Below are positions 27,003 to 38,989 of a DNA stretch of 64,000 bases, in pieces. Numbering within the stretch: position 1 is the stretch's first letter; the number at the start of each line of letters is the position of its first letter. Origin of the DNA: Nocardioides sp. Soil805 (GTDB taxonomy: Bacteria > Actinomycetota > Actinomycetes > Propionibacteriales > Nocardioidaceae); the NCBI RefSeq assembly GCF_001429625.1, contig NZ_LMSU01000003.1, positions 295,148 through 359,147 on the forward strand, given 5' to 3'. The notes under the pieces were generated by a model. It ran no database searches. It saw only the letters and a program-made list of their open reading frames with translations, and was not told the origin of the DNA. The position numbers and the translations under genes were made by a program.

Positions 27003-27785
27003 ATGTCCGTGCTCGACCAGATCATCGTCGGTGTCCGCGAGGACCTCGCCGGTCGCGAGGCCGCCCGGCCGCTCGCCGACGTCCGTGCCGCACTCGCCGA
27101 CGTCGACCCGGCCCGCGACCCGATGCCGCACTTCCGCGACCCCGGTTCCAGCGTGATCGCGGAGGTCAAGCGCAAGAGCCCCAGCAAGGGCGAGCTCGCC
27201 GACATCCCCGACCCTGCCGCGCTCGCCACGGCGTACGCCGCCGGGGGCGCCGCCGCCATCTCGGTGCTCACCGAGCGGCGCCGCTTCGGCGGCTCGCTCG
27301 AGGACCTCGTGGCCGTGCGGGCCGCGGTGGACACCCCGGTCCTGCGCAAGGACTTCATCGTCACGAGCTACCAGCTCGTCGAGGCCCGGGCGGCGGGCGC
27401 CGACCTCGCGCTGCTGATCGTGGCGGCGCTCGACGACGACGACCTGTGGCGCCTGCACGACGAGGCACGTGAGCTCGGGCTGACCGTGCTGGTGGAGGTG
27501 CACGACGAGGCCGAGACGGAGCGGGCGGTGGCCCTCGGTGCCGAGCTCGTCGGCGTCAACGCGCGCAACCTCAAGACCCTCGCGGTCGACAACGACACGT
27601 TCGGCCGCCTCGCCCCCCTCGTCCCCGAGGACCGGGTGCTGGTGGCCGAGTCGGGCATCAGCGGCCCCGACGACGTGACCCGGTTCGTGGGCGAGGGCGC
27701 CCGGGCCGTCCTCGTCGGCGAGGCGCTGGTCAGGGACGGCGACCCCACCGCCGCCGTACGCACCATGACAGGAGTGAAGCGATGA
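27003..27785 (+). CDS. trpC: Indole-3-glycerol-phosphate synthase
   Basis: A 260-residue TIM-barrel enzyme that closes the indole ring in tryptophan synthesis. Signatures: [16 protein letters not shown] (catalytic Lys), [48 protein letters not shown], and [11 protein letters not shown] near the phosphate site. ATG 27003 gives the expected N-terminus. Its TGA overlaps the trpB start by four bases (ATGA), and trpA follows in the same way. Confidence 0.96.
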   Translation: MSVLDQIIVGVREDLAGREAARPLADVRAALADVDPARDPMPHFRDPGSSVIAEVKRKSPSKGELADIPDPAALATAYAAGGAAAISVLTERRRFGGSLEDLVAVRAAVDTPVLRKDFIVTSYQLVEARAAGADLALLIVAALDDDDLWRLHDEARELGLTVLVEVHDEAETERAVALGAELVGVNARNLKTLAVDNDTFGRLAPLVPEDRVLVAESGISGPDDVTRFVGEGARAVLVGEALVRDGDPTAAVRTMTGVKR

Positions 27786-29029
27786 GCCAGCAGGTCAGCC
27801 GGTACGACGCCGACGAGCAGGGCTACTACGGCGGCACGTGGGGCGGGCGCTTCATGCCCGAGGCCCTCGTCGCTGCGCTCGACGAGCTCACCGCGGCGTG
27901 GCACGACGCGATGGCCGACCCGGTGTTCGTCGCCGAGTTCGAGGCGATCTGTCGTGACTACGCGGGCACGCCGAGCCGGCTCTACCACGCCGAGCGGCTC
28001 TCGCAGCAGGTCGGCGCCCGGATCCTGCTCAAGCGCGAGGACCTCAACCACACCGGGGCCCACAAGATCCGCAACGTGCTCGGCCAGGCGCTGCTCACCC
28101 GCCGGATGGGCAAGAAGCGGGTCATCGCCGAGACCGGTGCCGGCCAGCACGGCGTCGCCAGCGCCACGGCGGCGGCCTACTTCGGGCTCGACTGCACCGT
28201 CTACATGGGCTCGGTCGACACCCGCCGCCAGGCCCTCAACGTCGCCCGGATGCACCTCCTCGGCGCCAAGGTCGTGGCCGTCGAGTCCGGCAGCGCCACC
28301 CTCAAGGACGCGATCAACGAGGCGCTGCGCGACTGGGTCGCCAGCGTCGACCACACGGCGTACCTCTTCGGGACGGCCGCCGGCCCGCACCCGTTCCCGA
28401 GCATGGTCCGCGACTTCACCCGCGGCATCGGCGACGAGGCGCGCGCCCAGTGCCTCGAGCAGTACGGCGTGCTGCCGGACGCCATCGCGGCGTGCGTCGG
28501 GGGCGGGTCCAACGCCATCGGCCTGTTCACGGCGTTCCTCGACGACGAGGACGTGAGGATCTACGGCTTCGAGCCCGGCGGGGACGGCGTCGACACGCCC
28601 CGGCACGCGGCCACCATCCACGCCGGGGCGTCGGGCGTGCTGCACGGCGCCCGCACCTACGTCCTGCAGGACGAGGACGGCCAGACCGTCGAGTCGCACT
28701 CGATCTCGGCGGGCCTCGACTACCCCGGGGTGGGTCCGCAGCACGCGCACCTGGCCCAGACGGGCCGCGCGACCTACCGCCCGGTCACCGACACCGAGGC
28801 GATGGACGCGCTGGCGCTGCTCGCCCGCACCGAGGGGATCATCCCGGCCATCGAGTCCGCGCACGCCATCGCCGGCGCCATGGAGGTGGCCCGCGAGCTG
28901 GCCGCCGAGAAGGGCCCCGACGCCACGGTCCTCATCAACCTCAGCGGTCGCGGCGACAAGGACATGGGGACCGCCACCGAGTGGTTCAAGCTCGGTGAGG
29001 CCGACGACGAGACCGGAGACCCCGCGTGA
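27782..29029 (+). CDS. trpB: Tryptophan synthase beta chain
   Basis: A 415-residue PLP enzyme joining indole and serine. The PLP lysine lies in [18 protein letters not shown], the phosphate-binding glycine loop in [10 protein letters not shown], and the N-terminal [12 protein letters not shown] is typical. It forms a complex with TrpA, encoded directly downstream with a four-base GTGA overlap. Length is normal for the TrpB1 class. Confidence 0.97.
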   Translation: MSQQVSRYDADEQGYYGGTWGGRFMPEALVAALDELTAAWHDAMADPVFVAEFEAICRDYAGTPSRLYHAERLSQQVGARILLKREDLNHTGAHKIRNVLGQALLTRRMGKKRVIAETGAGQHGVASATAAAYFGLDCTVYMGSVDTRRQALNVARMHLLGAKVVAVESGSATLKDAINEALRDWVASVDHTAYLFGTAAGPHPFPSMVRDFTRGIGDEARAQCLEQYGVLPDAIAACVGGGSNAIGLFTAFLDDEDVRIYGFEPGGDGVDTPRHAATIHAGASGVLHGARTYVLQDEDGQTVESHSISAGLDYPGVGPQHAHLAQTGRATYRPVTDTEAMDALALLARTEGIIPAIESAHAIAGAMEVARELAAEKGPDATVLINLSGRGDKDMGTATEWFKLGEADDETGDPA

Positions 29030-29829
29030 GCGCGACGACCGCCACCGCGTTCGCGACCGCCCGCGCCGAGGGCCGGGCCGCGCTGGTCGGCTACCTGCCC
29101 GCCGGCTACCCCAGTGTCGAGGGCTCGATCGAGGCGATGAAGGCCATGGTCGACGCCGGCTGCGACGTCATCGAGGTCGGCCTGCCCTACAGCGACCCGG
29201 TGATGGACGGGCCCACGATCCAGGCGGCTGCGCAGGCCGCCCTCGAGGCGGGCACCCGCACCAGCGACGTCCTGCGCGTGGTGGAGGAGGTCGCCGCCAC
29301 CGGCACCCCCACCGTGGTGATGACCTACTGGAACCCGGTCGAGCGGTACGGCGTCGAGCGCTTCGCCGCCGACCTGGCCGCTGCCGGGGGAGCGGGCCTC
29401 ATCACGCCCGACCTCACCCCCGACTCCGCGCGGGAGTGGATCGCCGCCGCCGACGCCCACGGGCTCGACAAGGTCTTCCTCGTCGCCCCGAGCAGCACCG
29501 GGGAGCGCGTCACGATGACGACCGCGGCCTGCCGCGGGTTCGTCTACGCCACCGCCGTGATGGGCGTGACCGGCGCTCGCACCACGACCAGCGACCTGGC
29601 CGGCCCCCTCGTGGCGCGCACCAAGGCCACCACCCAGCTGCCGGTCTGCGTCGGGCTGGGCGTGAGCACCGGCGACCAGGCCGCCGAGGTCGCCTCCTAC
29701 GCCGACGGGGTGATCGTCGGGTCCGCCTTCGTGCGGACGCTGCTCGACCACGCCGACGACGCGGCCGGCGGGCTCGCCGCGCTGCGGACGCTCACCGAGG
29801 ACCTGGCGCGCGGGGTGCGGGGTGCGTAG
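29026..29829 (+). CDS. trpA: Tryptophan synthase alpha chain
   Basis: A 267-residue TIM-barrel subunit that cleaves indole-3-glycerol phosphate to indole. The catalytic Glu is in [16 protein letters not shown] (with the Asp of the SDP segment), and the phosphate loops appear as [13 protein letters not shown] and [15 protein letters not shown] 29026 starts within the trpB stop. The stop overlaps the Sco1-like gene by eight bases. Confidence 0.96.
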   Translation: MSATTATAFATARAEGRAALVGYLPAGYPSVEGSIEAMKAMVDAGCDVIEVGLPYSDPVMDGPTIQAAAQAALEAGTRTSDVLRVVEEVAATGTPTVVMTYWNPVERYGVERFAADLAAAGGAGLITPDLTPDSAREWIAAADAHGLDKVFLVAPSSTGERVTMTTAACRGFVYATAVMGVTGARTTTSDLAGPLVARTKATTQLPVCVGLGVSTGDQAAEVASYADGVIVGSAFVRTLLDHADDAAGGLAALRTLTEDLARGVRGA

Positions 29830-30430
29830 GACGCTCGTCGCGCTGGCCGCGGCGCTCCTCCCGGTCGTCCTGCTCGCGGGCTGCAGCAGCTCGTCCGGCG
29901 GCGACGCGGAGTTCGCCGGCACGGTCCTGGACCCGCCCTTCGAGGTCGACGGCCAGCCGCTCACCGACACCGACGGCGCGTCGTACAGCCTCGCCGACGA
30001 CACCGACAAGCCGCTGACCCTGGTCTTCTTCGGCTACACGCACTGCCCGGACATCTGCGGGCTGGTGATGTCCAACCTCACCACCGGCCTCACGCAGCTC
30101 GACGCCGAGGACCGCGACCGGGTGGACGTCGTCTTCGTGACCACCGACCCGACCCGCGACGACCCGGACGTGCTGCGCGACTACCTGGCCCAGTACGCCG
30201 ACGGGTACGTCGGCCTCACCGGACCGCTCGACACGATCAGCGCGGTCGCCGAGCCGCTGGGCATCGCCGTCGAGAAGGGCGACAAGCTCCCCAGCGGCGG
30301 GTACGACGTCACCCACGGGACCCAGGTCATCGGCATCGACGGCGACGACCAGGCCCCGGTGTTCTGGGGTCACGAGACGTCCGCCGCGCAGTTCCGCTCC
30401 GACATCGAGACCCTGCTGAGCGAGTCATGA
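29822..30430 (+). CDS. SCO1/SenC-family lipoprotein
   Basis: A 202-residue secreted lipoprotein. The signal peptide ends in a lipobox LLAGC, giving a lipidated Cys near residue 20. The thioredoxin-like domain holds the copper-binding CxxxC in YTHCPDICGLVMSN and a conserved His in YDVTHGTQVIGID. Sco proteins deliver copper to the CuA site of cytochrome c oxidase or act as thiol reductases. It follows trpA with overlap and is followed by lgt with a four-base overlap; the neighbour Lgt is the enzyme that would lipidate it. Confidence 0.88.
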   Translation: MRRTLVALAAALLPVVLLAGCSSSSGGDAEFAGTVLDPPFEVDGQPLTDTDGASYSLADDTDKPLTLVFFGYTHCPDICGLVMSNLTTGLTQLDAEDRDRVDVVFVTTDPTRDDPDVLRDYLAQYADGYVGLTGPLDTISAVAEPLGIAVEKGDKLPSGGYDVTHGTQVIGIDGDDQAPVFWGHETSAAQFRSDIETLLSES

Positions 30431-31323
30431 CCCTGCCCGAGATCGTCGTGTGGTCCATCCCGAGCCCCAGCCAGGGCACCTGGTACATCGGGCCGCTGCC
30501 CCTGCGCGGCTACGCGCTGAGCATCATCCTGGGGATCGTGGCCGCCATCTGGATCGGCGAGCGGCGCTGGGTCGCCCGGGGCGGCCGCGCGGGGGAGATC
30601 AGCGACCTCGCCATCTGGGGAGTGCCCTTCGGCCTCGTCGGCGGGCGTCTCTACCACGTCGTCACCGACTGGCAGCTCTACTTCGGCGACGGCCAGAACC
30701 CCGTGGCGGCGCTCTACGTGTGGCGCGGCGGCCTCGGGATCTGGGGCGCCATCGCCCTCGGCGCCGTCGGCGTGATGATCGGCGCCCGGCGCCACCACAT
30801 CAAGCTGCTGCCGATGCTCGACGCGATCGCCCCCGGCGTGCTCGTGGCGCAGGCCATCGGGCGGTGGGGCAACTGGTTCAACCAGGAGCTCTACGGCCGC
30901 CCCACCGACCTGCCCTGGGCCCTGGAGATCGACGCGGCCCACCGCCCCGACGCCTACCCGGACGTCGCGACGTACCACCCGACATTCCTCTACGAGTGCC
31001 TGTGGAACCTCGGCGCCTTCGGCGTCATCATCTGGCTCGACGCGCGCCTGCGACTCGGCTTCGGGCGGGTGGCCGCGCTCTACGTGATGCTCTACACGCT
31101 GGGCCGCGGCTGGATCGAGAACCTGCGCATCGACGACGTGCAGCTCATCGACGTGGGCGGCCTGCGGTTCAACGTGTGGACCTCCCTCGTGCTGTTCGTG
31201 CTGGCAGCGGCGTACTTCGCGTGGGCCACCGTCAAGCGCCCGGGACGCGAGGAGACCGTCTACACGCGCGAGGCGGACGCCGACGAGCGGGCGGCCGCCG
31301 CACCGGAGGCGTCTGAGGGCTGA
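30427..31323 (+). CDS. lgt: Prolipoprotein diacylglyceryl transferase
   Basis: A 298-residue polytopic membrane enzyme that attaches diacylglycerol to lipobox cysteines. The Lgt signature [21 protein letters not shown] is complete, with the N-terminal [12 protein letters not shown] and the later [12 protein letters not shown] and [10 protein letters not shown]. The charged C-terminal tail after the last helix is typical for actinobacteria. ATG 30427 overlaps the stop of the Sco1-like gene (ATGA). Confidence 0.95.
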   Translation: MTLPEIVVWSIPSPSQGTWYIGPLPLRGYALSIILGIVAAIWIGERRWVARGGRAGEISDLAIWGVPFGLVGGRLYHVVTDWQLYFGDGQNPVAALYVWRGGLGIWGAIALGAVGVMIGARRHHIKLLPMLDAIAPGVLVAQAIGRWGNWFNQELYGRPTDLPWALEIDAAHRPDAYPDVATYHPTFLYECLWNLGAFGVIIWLDARLRLGFGRVAALYVMLYTLGRGWIENLRIDDVQLIDVGGLRFNVWTSLVLFVLAAAYFAWATVKRPGREETVYTREADADERAAAAPEASEG

Positions 31324-31360
31324 GATCGCCGTCTCACCCCGTGGCGGGACCGGTGATAGA

Positions 31361-31457
31361 TTTTCCGACGCGCGGGCCAACGTCGTCCCCTGCCGATCGC
31401 CATGTCCACCTCGTGGACGTCCACTCACTGGATCCGCCGGCGCACCGTTGAACGGTG
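31361..31457 (+). promoter_or_regulatory. gltB leader with promoter box and palindromes
   Basis: A TAGATT -10 box at about 31361 is followed by a leader of roughly 110 bases. It holds a perfect palindrome GTGGACGTCCAC (31413-31424), overlapped by a TCCAC/GTGGA stem (31405-31417), and an odd-centred palindrome CACCGTT-G-AACGGTG (31443-31457) some 30 bases before the start codon. These may be operator sites or an RNA structure; I do not recognise a known riboswitch. Confidence 0.4.
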
Positions 31458-31486
31458 TGCGGCGCACGACGACGGGAGAAAGCCAG

Positions 31487-34400
31487 ATGCACGCCATCCC
31501 GCCGCCCCAAGGGCTCTACGACCCCCGCCACGAGCACGATGCGTGTGGCGTGGCGTTCGTGGCCACCCTGACCGGCGTTGCCAGCCACGACATCGTTGCC
31601 AAGGCGCTCACCGCCCTGCGCAACCTGGACCACCGCGGCGCCGCCGGCGCCGAGACCAACTCCGGCGACGGTGCGGGCATCCTCATGCAGGTGCCCGACG
31701 CGTTCCTGCGCGACGTCGTCGACTTCGACCTCCCGGCGCAGCGCAGCTATGCCGTCGGCACCGCCTTCATCCCGGGCGACCAGGCCGCGGTGGCCGCCGC
31801 CCGGGCGCGCATCGAGGAGATCGCGTCCGAGGAGGGCCTGTCGGTCCTCGGCTGGCGCGAGGTCCCGGTGGACCCCTCGACGCTCGGTGCGACGGCGATC
31901 AGCGTGATGCCGACCTTCGTGCAGCTGTTCGTCTCCGGGTCCGGCACCCGCGTCAGCGGCATGGCCCTGGAGCGGCTGGCGTTCTGCCTGCGCAAGCGCG
32001 CCGAGCACGAGACCGGCGTCTACTTCCCGTCTCTGTCCTCGCGCACGCTCGCCTACAAGGGCATGCTCACCACCGACCAGCTCGACCACTTCTTCCCCGA
32101 CCTCGTCGACGAGCGCGTCGCCTCGGCCATGGCCGTCGTGCACTCGCGCTTCTCGACCAACACGTTCCCCAGCTGGCCGCTGGCGCACCCGTTCCGCTTC
32201 ATCGCCCACAACGGTGAGATCAACACCGTGATGGGCAACCGCAACTGGATGCGGGCCCGCGAGGCGCTGCTGTCCAGCGACCTCATCCCCGGTGACCTCG
32301 AGCGCCTCTTTCCCATCTGCACACCCGGGAGCTCCGACTCGGCGTCCTTCGACGAGGTCCTCGAGCTGCTGCACATGGGTGGCCGGTCGCTGCCCCACTC
32401 GGTGCTCATGATGATCCCCGAGGCGTGGGAGAACCACGCCGAGATGGACCGCAAGCGCCGGGCGTTCTACGAGTTCCACTCCTCGATGATGGAGCCGTGG
32501 GACGGCCCCGCCTGCGTGGTCTTCACCGACGGCTCGCAGATCGGTGCGGTCCTCGACCGCAACGGCCTGCGCCCCTCCCGCTACTGGGTGACCGACGACG
32601 GGCTCGTCGTCCTGGCTTCCGAGGTCGGCGTGCTCGACATCGACCCCGCGACCGTGGTCCGCAAGGGTCGCCTCCAGCCGGGCCGGATGTTCCTCGTCGA
32701 CACCGACGAGCACCGGATCATCGAGGACGAGGAGATCAAGTCCGAGCTGGCGGCCGAGCACCCGTACGACGAGTGGCTGCACGCCGGTCTCATCCACCTC
32801 GCCGACGTCACCGAGCGCGAGCACATCGTCCACACGCACGCCTCGGTCACGCGCCGGCAGCAGATCTTCGGCTACACCGAGGAGGAGCTGCGCGTCCTGC
32901 TCACGCCGATGGCCAACACCGGCGCCGAGACGCTGGGCTCGATGGGCACCGACACCCCGATCGCGGCGCTCAGCGACAAGCCGCGGCTGCTGTTCGACTA
33001 CTTCGCGCAGCTCTTCGCCCAGGTCACCAACCCGCCGCTGGACGCGATCCGCGAGGAGCTCGTCACCTCGCTCAGCGGCACCATCGGGCCCGAGGCCAAC
33101 CTGCTCCAGCCGACGCCCGCGTCGTGCCGCCAGGTGGTGCTGCCGTTCCCGGTGATCTCCAACGACGACCTGGCCAAGATCCGCCACATCAACCGTGACG
33201 GCGACATGCCCGGCTTCATCACCCACGTCGCCCGTGGCCTGTACGACGTCGCCGGCGGCGGCGACGCGCTGGCCACCCGCCTCGACGAGATCTGCGCCGA
33301 GGTGTCCGAGGCGATCGCCGGGGGAGCGCGCATCATCGTGCTCTCGGACCGGCACTCCACCGCCGACCTGGCCCCGATCCCGTCGCTGCTGCTCACCGGC
33401 GCCGTCCACCACCACCTCGTCCGCGAGAAGACCCGCACCCAGGTGGGCCTGCTCGTCGAGGCCGGCGACGTCCGCGAGGTGCACCACGTGGCGCTGCTCG
33501 TCGGCTACGGCGCGGCGGCGGTCAACCCCTACCTCGCGATGGAGTCCGTCGAGGACCTCGCGCGGGAGGGCTACTACGTCAAGGCCGAGCCCGAGAAGGC
33601 CGTGGCCAACCTCATCAAGGGCCTGGGCAAGGGCGTGCTGAAGGTGATGTCCAAGATGGGCGTCTCCACCGTGGCGTCCTACACCGGCGCGCAGATCTTC
33701 GAGGCCGTCGGGCTCTCGCAGGCGGTGGTGGACCGCTACTTCACCGGGACCACCTCCAAGCTCGGCGGCATGGGGCTCGACACCATCGCCGAGGAGGTCG
33801 CGCGCCGGCACGCCACGGCGTACCCGCGCGGCGGCATCGCGCCCGCCCACCGCGAGCTCGAGATCGGCGGCGAGTACCAGTGGCGCCGCGAGGGCGAGCC
33901 GCACCTGTTCGACCCCGAGACGGTCTTCCGCCTCCAGCACGCGACCCGGTCGGGCAGCTACGAGATCTTCAAGCAGTACACCTCGCGTGTCGACGAGCAG
34001 TCGGCGCGGCTGATGACGCTGCGGGGGCTGTTCCGCTTCAGGGACGGCGAGGCCACGGGTCGCCCCTCGATCAGCGTGGACGAGGTCGAGCCGGTCTCCG
34101 AGATCGTCAAGCGGTTCTCCACCGGCGCCATGTCCTACGGCTCCATCAGCCAGGAGGCGCACGAGACCCTGGCGATCGCGATGAACCGGCTGGGCGGCAA
34201 GTCCAACACCGGTGAGGGCGGCGAGGACGCGGACCGCCTGCACGACCCCGAACGGCGCAGCGCGATCAAGCAGGTCGCGTCGGGTCGGTTCGGCGTCACC
34301 TCGGAGTACCTCACCAACGCCGACGACATCCAGATCAAGATGGCGCAGGGCGCCAAGCCCGGCGAGGGCGGCCAGCTGCCCGGCCACAAGGTCTACCCGT

Positions 34401-36037
34401 GGGTGGCCAAGACCCGGCACTCGACGCCGGGCGTGGGCCTCATCAGCCCGCCGCCGCACCACGACATCTACTCCATCGAGGACCTGGCGCAGCTGATCCA
34501 CGACCTCAAGAACGCCAACCCGAGCGCACGCGTGCACGTCAAGCTCGTCTCCGAGGTCGGCGTCGGCACGGTTGCGGCGGGCGTCTCCAAGGCGCACGCC
34601 GACGTGGTGCTCATCTCCGGCCACGACGGCGGCACCGGCGCCTCGCCGCTCACCTCGCTCAAGCACGCGGGCGGGCCCTGGGAGCTCGGCCTGGCCGAGA
34701 CCCAGCAGACGCTGCTGCTCAACGGGCTGCGCGACCGGATCGTGGTGCAGGCCGACGGCCAGCTCAAGACCGGGCGCGACGTCGTGATCGCGGCCCTGCT
34801 CGGTGCGGAGGAGTACGGCTTCGCCACCGCCCCGCTGGTCGTGAGCGGCTGCATCATGATGCGGGTCTGCCACCTCGACACCTGCCCGGTGGGCGTGGCG
34901 ACGCAGAACCCCGTCCTGCGCGAGCGCTTCAGCGGCAAGGCGGAGTACGTCGTCAACTTCTTCACCTACATCGCCGAGGAGGTCCGCGAGCTGCTCGCCG
35001 AGCTCGGGTTCCGCACCCTTGACGAGGCCATCGGCCAGGTCGGCTCGCTCGACGTGGCCCGGGCCGTCGACCACTGGAAGGCGGCCGGCCTCGACCTGAC
35101 CCCGATCCTGCACCGGGCGTCGCGCTCGGGTGAGTTCGGCCAGTTCGAGGACCAGGACCTGCGCTGCACCCACGGCCAGGACCACGGCCTGGACAAGGCG
35201 CTGGACAACGAGCTGGTCAAGCTCGCGGCCCCGGCCCTGGAGGACGGCGAGCCGGTCCGCGCCCAGGTGCCGGTGCGCAACGTCAACCGCACGGTGGGCA
35301 CGATCCTCGGCCACGAGGTGACCAAGCGCTACCGCGGCGAGGGCCTGCCGGACGGCACCATCGACATCACCCTCACCGGCTCGGCGGGGCAGTCCTTCGG
35401 CGCGTTCCTCCCGCGGGGCATCACGTTGCGCCTCGAGGGCGACGCCAACGACTACGTCGGCAAGGGGCTCTCGGGCGGCCGCGTCGTCGTCCGCCCGGAC
35501 CGGTCGGCGACGTTCGAGGCCAGCGAGCAGGTCATCGCGGGCAACACCATCGCGTACGGCGCGACCTCCGGGGAGGTCTTCCTCCGCGGACAGGCCGGCG
35601 AACGCTTCTGCGTGCGCAACTCGGGCGCCACCGCGGTGGTGGAGGGCGTCGGCGACCACGGCTGCGAGTACATGACCGGTGGCGTCGTGGTCGTCCTCGG
35701 CCCGACCGGGCGCAACTTCGCCGCCGGGATGTCCGGCGGGTACGCGTTCGTGCTCGACCTCGACGAGGGCCGGGTCAACCGCGAGCTCGTCGACCTCGGT
35801 CCCGTCGCCGACGACGCGGCCACCGAGCTCGAGGACATCGTCACCCGGCACGCGGAGGAGACCGGCTCGACGGTCGCCGCCGCACTGCTGGAGGACTGGG
35901 ACACCGCGCTGGGGCGCTTCACCGAGGTGATGCCCCGCGACTACAAGCGAGTGCTGGACGCCCGCGCCGAGGCCCTCGAGGAGGGCCTCGACGAGGACCA
36001 GGCGAACGCCCGGATTATGGAGGTGCTCCATGGCTGA
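31487..36037 (+). CDS. gltB: Glutamate synthase (NADPH) large subunit
   Basis: A 1516-residue amidotransferase that moves the glutamine amide to 2-oxoglutarate. The nucleophile Cys follows a 19-residue propeptide ([16 protein letters not shown]) and [19 protein letters not shown] is typical of the class II glutaminase domain. The FMN/synthase domain contains [33 protein letters not shown] and the 3Fe-4S cysteines in [15 protein letters not shown]. The C-terminal third is the GXGXG beta-helix. ATG 31487 has GGGAG eleven bases upstream. It overlaps gltD by eight bases. Confidence 0.97.
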   Translation: MHAIPPPQGLYDPRHEHDACGVAFVATLTGVASHDIVAKALTALRNLDHRGAAGAETNSGDGAGILMQVPDAFLRDVVDFDLPAQRSYAVGTAFIPGDQAAVAAARARIEEIASEEGLSVLGWREVPVDPSTLGATAISVMPTFVQLFVSGSGTRVSGMALERLAFCLRKRAEHETGVYFPSLSSRTLAYKGMLTTDQLDHFFPDLVDERVASAMAVVHSRFSTNTFPSWPLAHPFRFIAHNGEINTVMGNRNWMRAREALLSSDLIPGDLERLFPICTPGSSDSASFDEVLELLHMGGRSLPHSVLMMIPEAWENHAEMDRKRRAFYEFHSSMMEPWDGPACVVFTDGSQIGAVLDRNGLRPSRYWVTDDGLVVLASEVGVLDIDPATVVRKGRLQPGRMFLVDTDEHRIIEDEEIKSELAAEHPYDEWLHAGLIHLADVTEREHIVHTHASVTRRQQIFGYTEEELRVLLTPMANTGAETLGSMGTDTPIAALSDKPRLLFDYFAQLFAQVTNPPLDAIREELVTSLSGTIGPEANLLQPTPASCRQVVLPFPVISNDDLAKIRHINRDGDMPGFITHVARGLYDVAGGGDALATRLDEICAEVSEAIAGGARIIVLSDRHSTADLAPIPSLLLTGAVHHHLVREKTRTQVGLLVEAGDVREVHHVALLVGYGAAAVNPYLAMESVEDLAREGYYVKAEPEKAVANLIKGLGKGVLKVMSKMGVSTVASYTGAQIFEAVGLSQAVVDRYFTGTTSKLGGMGLDTIAEEVARRHATAYPRGGIAPAHRELEIGGEYQWRREGEPHLFDPETVFRLQHATRSGSYEIFKQYTSRVDEQSARLMTLRGLFRFRDGEATGRPSISVDEVEPVSEIVKRFSTGAMSYGSISQEAHETLAIAMNRLGGKSNTGEGGEDADRLHDPERRSAIKQVASGRFGVTSEYLTNADDIQIKMAQGAKPGEGGQLPGHKVYPWVAKTRHSTPGVGLISPPPHHDIYSIEDLAQLIHDLKNANPSARVHVKLVSEVGVGTVAAGVSKAHADVVLISGHDGGTGASPLTSLKHAGGPWELGLAETQQTLLLNGLRDRIVVQADGQLKTGRDVVIAALLGAEEYGFATAPLVVSGCIMMRVCHLDTCPVGVATQNPVLRERFSGKAEYVVNFFTYIAEEVRELLAELGFRTLDEAIGQVGSLDVARAVDHWKAAGLDLTPILHRASRSGEFGQFEDQDLRCTHGQDHGLDKALDNELVKLAAPALEDGEPVRAQVPVRNVNRTVGTILGHEVTKRYRGEGLPDGTIDITLTGSAGQSFGAFLPRGITLRLEGDANDYVGKGLSGGRVVVRPDRSATFEASEQVIAGNTIAYGATSGEVFLRGQAGERFCVRNSGATAVVEGVGDHGCEYMTGGVVVVLGPTGRNFAAGMSGGYAFVLDLDEGRVNRELVDLGPVADDAATELEDIVTRHAEETGSTVAAALLEDWDTALGRFTEVMPRDYKRVLDARAEALEEGLDEDQANARIMEVLHG

Positions 36038-37487
36038 CCCCAAGGGTTTCCTGAAGAACGGCCGCGAGGTCGCCACGCGACGTGTCGTCGAGGAGCGGGT
36101 GCACGACTGGAACGAGGTCTACCCCGACGGCATCGGCCGCGCGCTGCTGCCCATCATCGGCACGCAGGCCAGCCGGTGCATGGACTGCGGCATCCCGTTC
36201 TGCCACCAGGGCTGCCCGCTGGGCAACATCATCCCGGAGTGGAACGACCTGGTCTGGCGCGACGACTGGGACGGCGCGATCGAGCGCCTGCACGCGACCA
36301 ACAACTTCCCGGAGTTCACCGGGCGGCTGTGCCCGGCGCCCTGCGAGACGGCCTGCGTCCTGGGCATCAACCAGGACCCGGTGACGATCAAGAACGTCGA
36401 GGTCTCGATCATCGACCGCGCGTGGGAGTCCGGCGCCGTCCGGCCCCAGCCGCCGGAGTGGCTCTCGGGTCGCACCGTCGCGGTGATCGGCTCCGGTCCC
36501 GCCGGCCTCGCCGCCGCCCAGCAGCTCACCCGCGCCGGCCATACGGTCGCGGTCTACGAGCGGGCCGACAAGATCGGCGGCCTGCTGCGCTACGGCATCC
36601 CCGAGTTCAAGATGGAGAAGAAGCACCTCGACCGGCGCCTTGACCAGATGCGCCGAGAGGGCACCGTCTTCCGGGCCGGCGTCGACGTCGGCACCACGCT
36701 GACGGGGGAGCAGCTCACCGAGCGGTACGACGCCGTCGTGCTCGCCATGGGCGCCACCCAGGCACGTGACCTCCCGGTCCCCGGGCGCGAGCTCGGAGGC
36801 ATCCACCAGGCCATGGAGTTCCTGCCGCAGGCCAACCGCGTCGCGCTCGGCGAGGAGGTGGAGGGCCAGATCACCGCGACCGGCAAGGACGTGGTGATCA
36901 TCGGCGGCGGCGACACCGGCGCCGACTGCCTCGGCACCTCGATCCGGCAGGGGGCGCGCTCGATCACGCAGCTCGAGATTATGGCCCAGCCGCCCGAGGA
37001 CCGACCGGACGGCCAGCCGTGGCCGACGTACCCGATGACCTTCAAGGTCTCCTCGGCGCACGAGGAGGGCGGCGATCGGATGTACGCCGTCTCGACGCAG
37101 GAGTTCCTCGGCGACGAGGACGGCCACGTGTCCGCGCTGCGCCTCACCGAGGTCGACGCGTCCTTCCAGCCCATCGAGGGCACCGAGCGCGAGATCCCCG
37201 CCCAGCTGGTGCTCTTCGCCATGGGCTTCACCGGCCCGGAGCAGCCGGGGCTCATCGAGCAGCTCGGGGTCGACCTGGACCAGCGGGGCAACGTGGCGCG
37301 CGACGCGTCGTACGCCTCGAGCGTGGACGGGGTCTTCGTGGCGGGTGACGTGGGCCGCGGCCAGTCGCTCATCGTGTGGGCGATCGCCGAGGGCCGGGCG
37401 GCGGCCGCGGCCGTCGACACGTGGCTCACCGGCTCGACGACGCTGCCTGCGCCGATCCGGCCGACGGACCGACCCCTGGTCGTCTGA
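36030..37487 (+). CDS. gltD: Glutamate synthase small subunit
   Basis: A 485-residue flavoprotein that passes NADPH electrons to GltB. The N-terminal Fe-S cysteines appear in [22 protein letters not shown] and [14 protein letters not shown]; the FAD motif is [22 protein letters not shown] and the NAD motif is [16 protein letters not shown]. The C-terminal [26 protein letters not shown] closes the FAD site. It follows gltB with an eight-base overlap. Confidence 0.96.
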   Translation: MADPKGFLKNGREVATRRVVEERVHDWNEVYPDGIGRALLPIIGTQASRCMDCGIPFCHQGCPLGNIIPEWNDLVWRDDWDGAIERLHATNNFPEFTGRLCPAPCETACVLGINQDPVTIKNVEVSIIDRAWESGAVRPQPPEWLSGRTVAVIGSGPAGLAAAQQLTRAGHTVAVYERADKIGGLLRYGIPEFKMEKKHLDRRLDQMRREGTVFRAGVDVGTTLTGEQLTERYDAVVLAMGATQARDLPVPGRELGGIHQAMEFLPQANRVALGEEVEGQITATGKDVVIIGGGDTGADCLGTSIRQGARSITQLEIMAQPPEDRPDGQPWPTYPMTFKVSSAHEEGGDRMYAVSTQEFLGDEDGHVSALRLTEVDASFQPIEGTEREIPAQLVLFAMGFTGPEQPGLIEQLGVDLDQRGNVARDASYASSVDGVFVAGDVGRGQSLIVWAIAEGRAAAAAVDTWLTGSTTLPAPIRPTDRPLVV

Positions 37488-37540
37488 CGTTCACCGGGAC
37501 GGGACCTTTGGATCGATCAAAGATCCGCTAGGGTCGGGGT

Positions 37541-38989
37541 GTGCGTAGAGCCAAGATCGTCTGCACCCTCGGCCCAGCGGTGTCCACCCCCGAGCGTGTC
37601 CGTCAGCTGGTCGAGGCGGGCATGGACGTCGCCCGCCTCAACATGAGCCACGGCGAGTACGCCGACCACGAGGTCGCCTACCGCCTGGTCCGTCGCGCGA
37701 GCGACGAGACGGGTCACGGGGTCGGCATCTTCGCCGACCTCCAGGGACCCAAGATCCGGCTGGCGACCTTCGCCGACGGACCCGTCAAGCTCAAGCGGGG
37801 GGCACGGTTCACCATCACGACCCGCGACGTGCCGGGCGACGTGGACGTCTGCGGGACGACGTACTCCGGGCTGCCCGGCGACGTGAAGGTCGGTGACCCG
37901 ATCCTCATCGACGACGGCAAGCTGCGGCTGCGCGTCGTCGACGTCGACGAGACCGACGTGGTCACCGAGGTCGTCGTCGGCGGGAAGGCGAGCAACAACA
38001 AGGGCATCAACCTCCCCGGCGTCGCGGTCTCCGTGCCGGCGTTGTCGGAGAAGGACACCGAGGACCTGCGCTGGGCGCTGCGGCTCGGCGTCGACTTCAT
38101 CGCGCTCAGCTTCGTGCGCAGCGCCGAGGACGCCGAGGACGTGCGCACGATCATGCGCGAGGAGGGGATCGTCATCCCCGTCATCGCCAAGATCGAGAAG
38201 CCCCAGGCAATCGACAACATCGACGAGATCGTCGACGCCTTCGACGGCCTCATGGTGGCGCGCGGCGACCTCGGGGTGGAGTGCCCGCTCGAGGACGTGC
38301 CGGTCCACCAGAAGCGGATCGTCGAGCAGGCGCGTCGCAACGCCAAGCCGGTGATCGTGGCGACCCAGATGCTGGAGTCGATGATCAGCTCGCCGGCCCC
38401 GACGCGTGCGGAGGCCAGCGACGTGGCCAACGCCGTGCTCGACGGCGCCGACGCCGTGATGCTGTCCGGCGAGACGAGCGTGGGGGAGCACCCCGTCACG
38501 GCCGTCGAGACGATGGCCCGCATCATCGAGTCGACCGAGGACCACGGCCTGCACCACATGCGGGAGATCGACTGGCAGCCCCACACCCGTGGCGGCATCA
38601 TCGCCAAGGCGGCCGCGGAGGTCGCCGAGGCGGTGGGCGCGAAGTTCCTCGTGGCCTTCACTGTCAGCGGCGACTCCGCCAAGCGGCTCTCGCGCTACCG
38701 CGGCCCGATCCCGGTCCTGGCGTTCACGCCCGAGGCGCGCACCCGCTCGCAGCTCGCCCTGACGTGGGGGGTCGAGACGTTCCAGGGTGCCGAGGTCGAG
38801 CACACCGACGAGATGGTGCGCCAGGTCGACGAGGCACTGCTCCACATCGGCCGCGTCGACGAGGGCGACCTCGTCGTCATCATCGCCGGCTCGCCCCCCG
38901 GGATCCCGGGCTCGACCAACGCGCTGCGCATCCACCGGATGGGCGACGCGATCAACGGCGTCGCGCCGGCCTACCGACGTCCTCGCTGA
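37541..38989 (+). CDS. pyk: Pyruvate kinase
   Basis: A 482-residue glycolytic enzyme making pyruvate and ATP from phosphoenolpyruvate and ADP. It begins MRRAKIVCTLGPAVSTPERV; the active-site lysine lies in VIAKIEKPQAIDNIDEI, the metal/phosphate loop in GLMVARGDLGVECPLEDV, and MSHGEYADH and ADAVMLSGETSVGEHP are present. GTG 37541 has TAGGGT six bases upstream, so the transcript is probably leaderless. An imperfect inverted repeat (CTTTG, seven bases, CAAAG, 37506-37522) precedes the promoter. The stop abuts the convergent LAGLIDADG gene stop. Confidence 0.96.
   Translation: MRRAKIVCTLGPAVSTPERVRQLVEAGMDVARLNMSHGEYADHEVAYRLVRRASDETGHGVGIFADLQGPKIRLATFADGPVKLKRGARFTITTRDVPGDVDVCGTTYSGLPGDVKVGDPILIDDGKLRLRVVDVDETDVVTEVVVGGKASNNKGINLPGVAVSVPALSEKDTEDLRWALRLGVDFIALSFVRSAEDAEDVRTIMREEGIVIPVIAKIEKPQAIDNIDEIVDAFDGLMVARGDLGVECPLEDVPVHQKRIVEQARRNAKPVIVATQMLESMISSPAPTRAEASDVANAVLDGADAVMLSGETSVGEHPVTAVETMARIIESTEDHGLHHMREIDWQPHTRGGIIAKAAAEVAEAVGAKFLVAFTVSGDSAKRLSRYRGPIPVLAFTPEARTRSQLALTWGVETFQGAEVEHTDEMVRQVDEALLHIGRVDEGDLVVIIAGSPPGIPGSTNALRIHRMGDAINGVAPAYRRPR

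Noticed and set aside
31334..36076. Very long open frame on the minus strand opposite gltB
   Set aside because: It mirrors the codon bias of gltB; composition is low-complexity (Asp, Gly, Val, Arg, Leu) and no family motif is seen.
37506..37522. Possible terminator after gltD (CTTTG-N7-CAAAG)
   Set aside because: A stem of five pairs is too weak to call; it may be part of the pyk promoter region instead.
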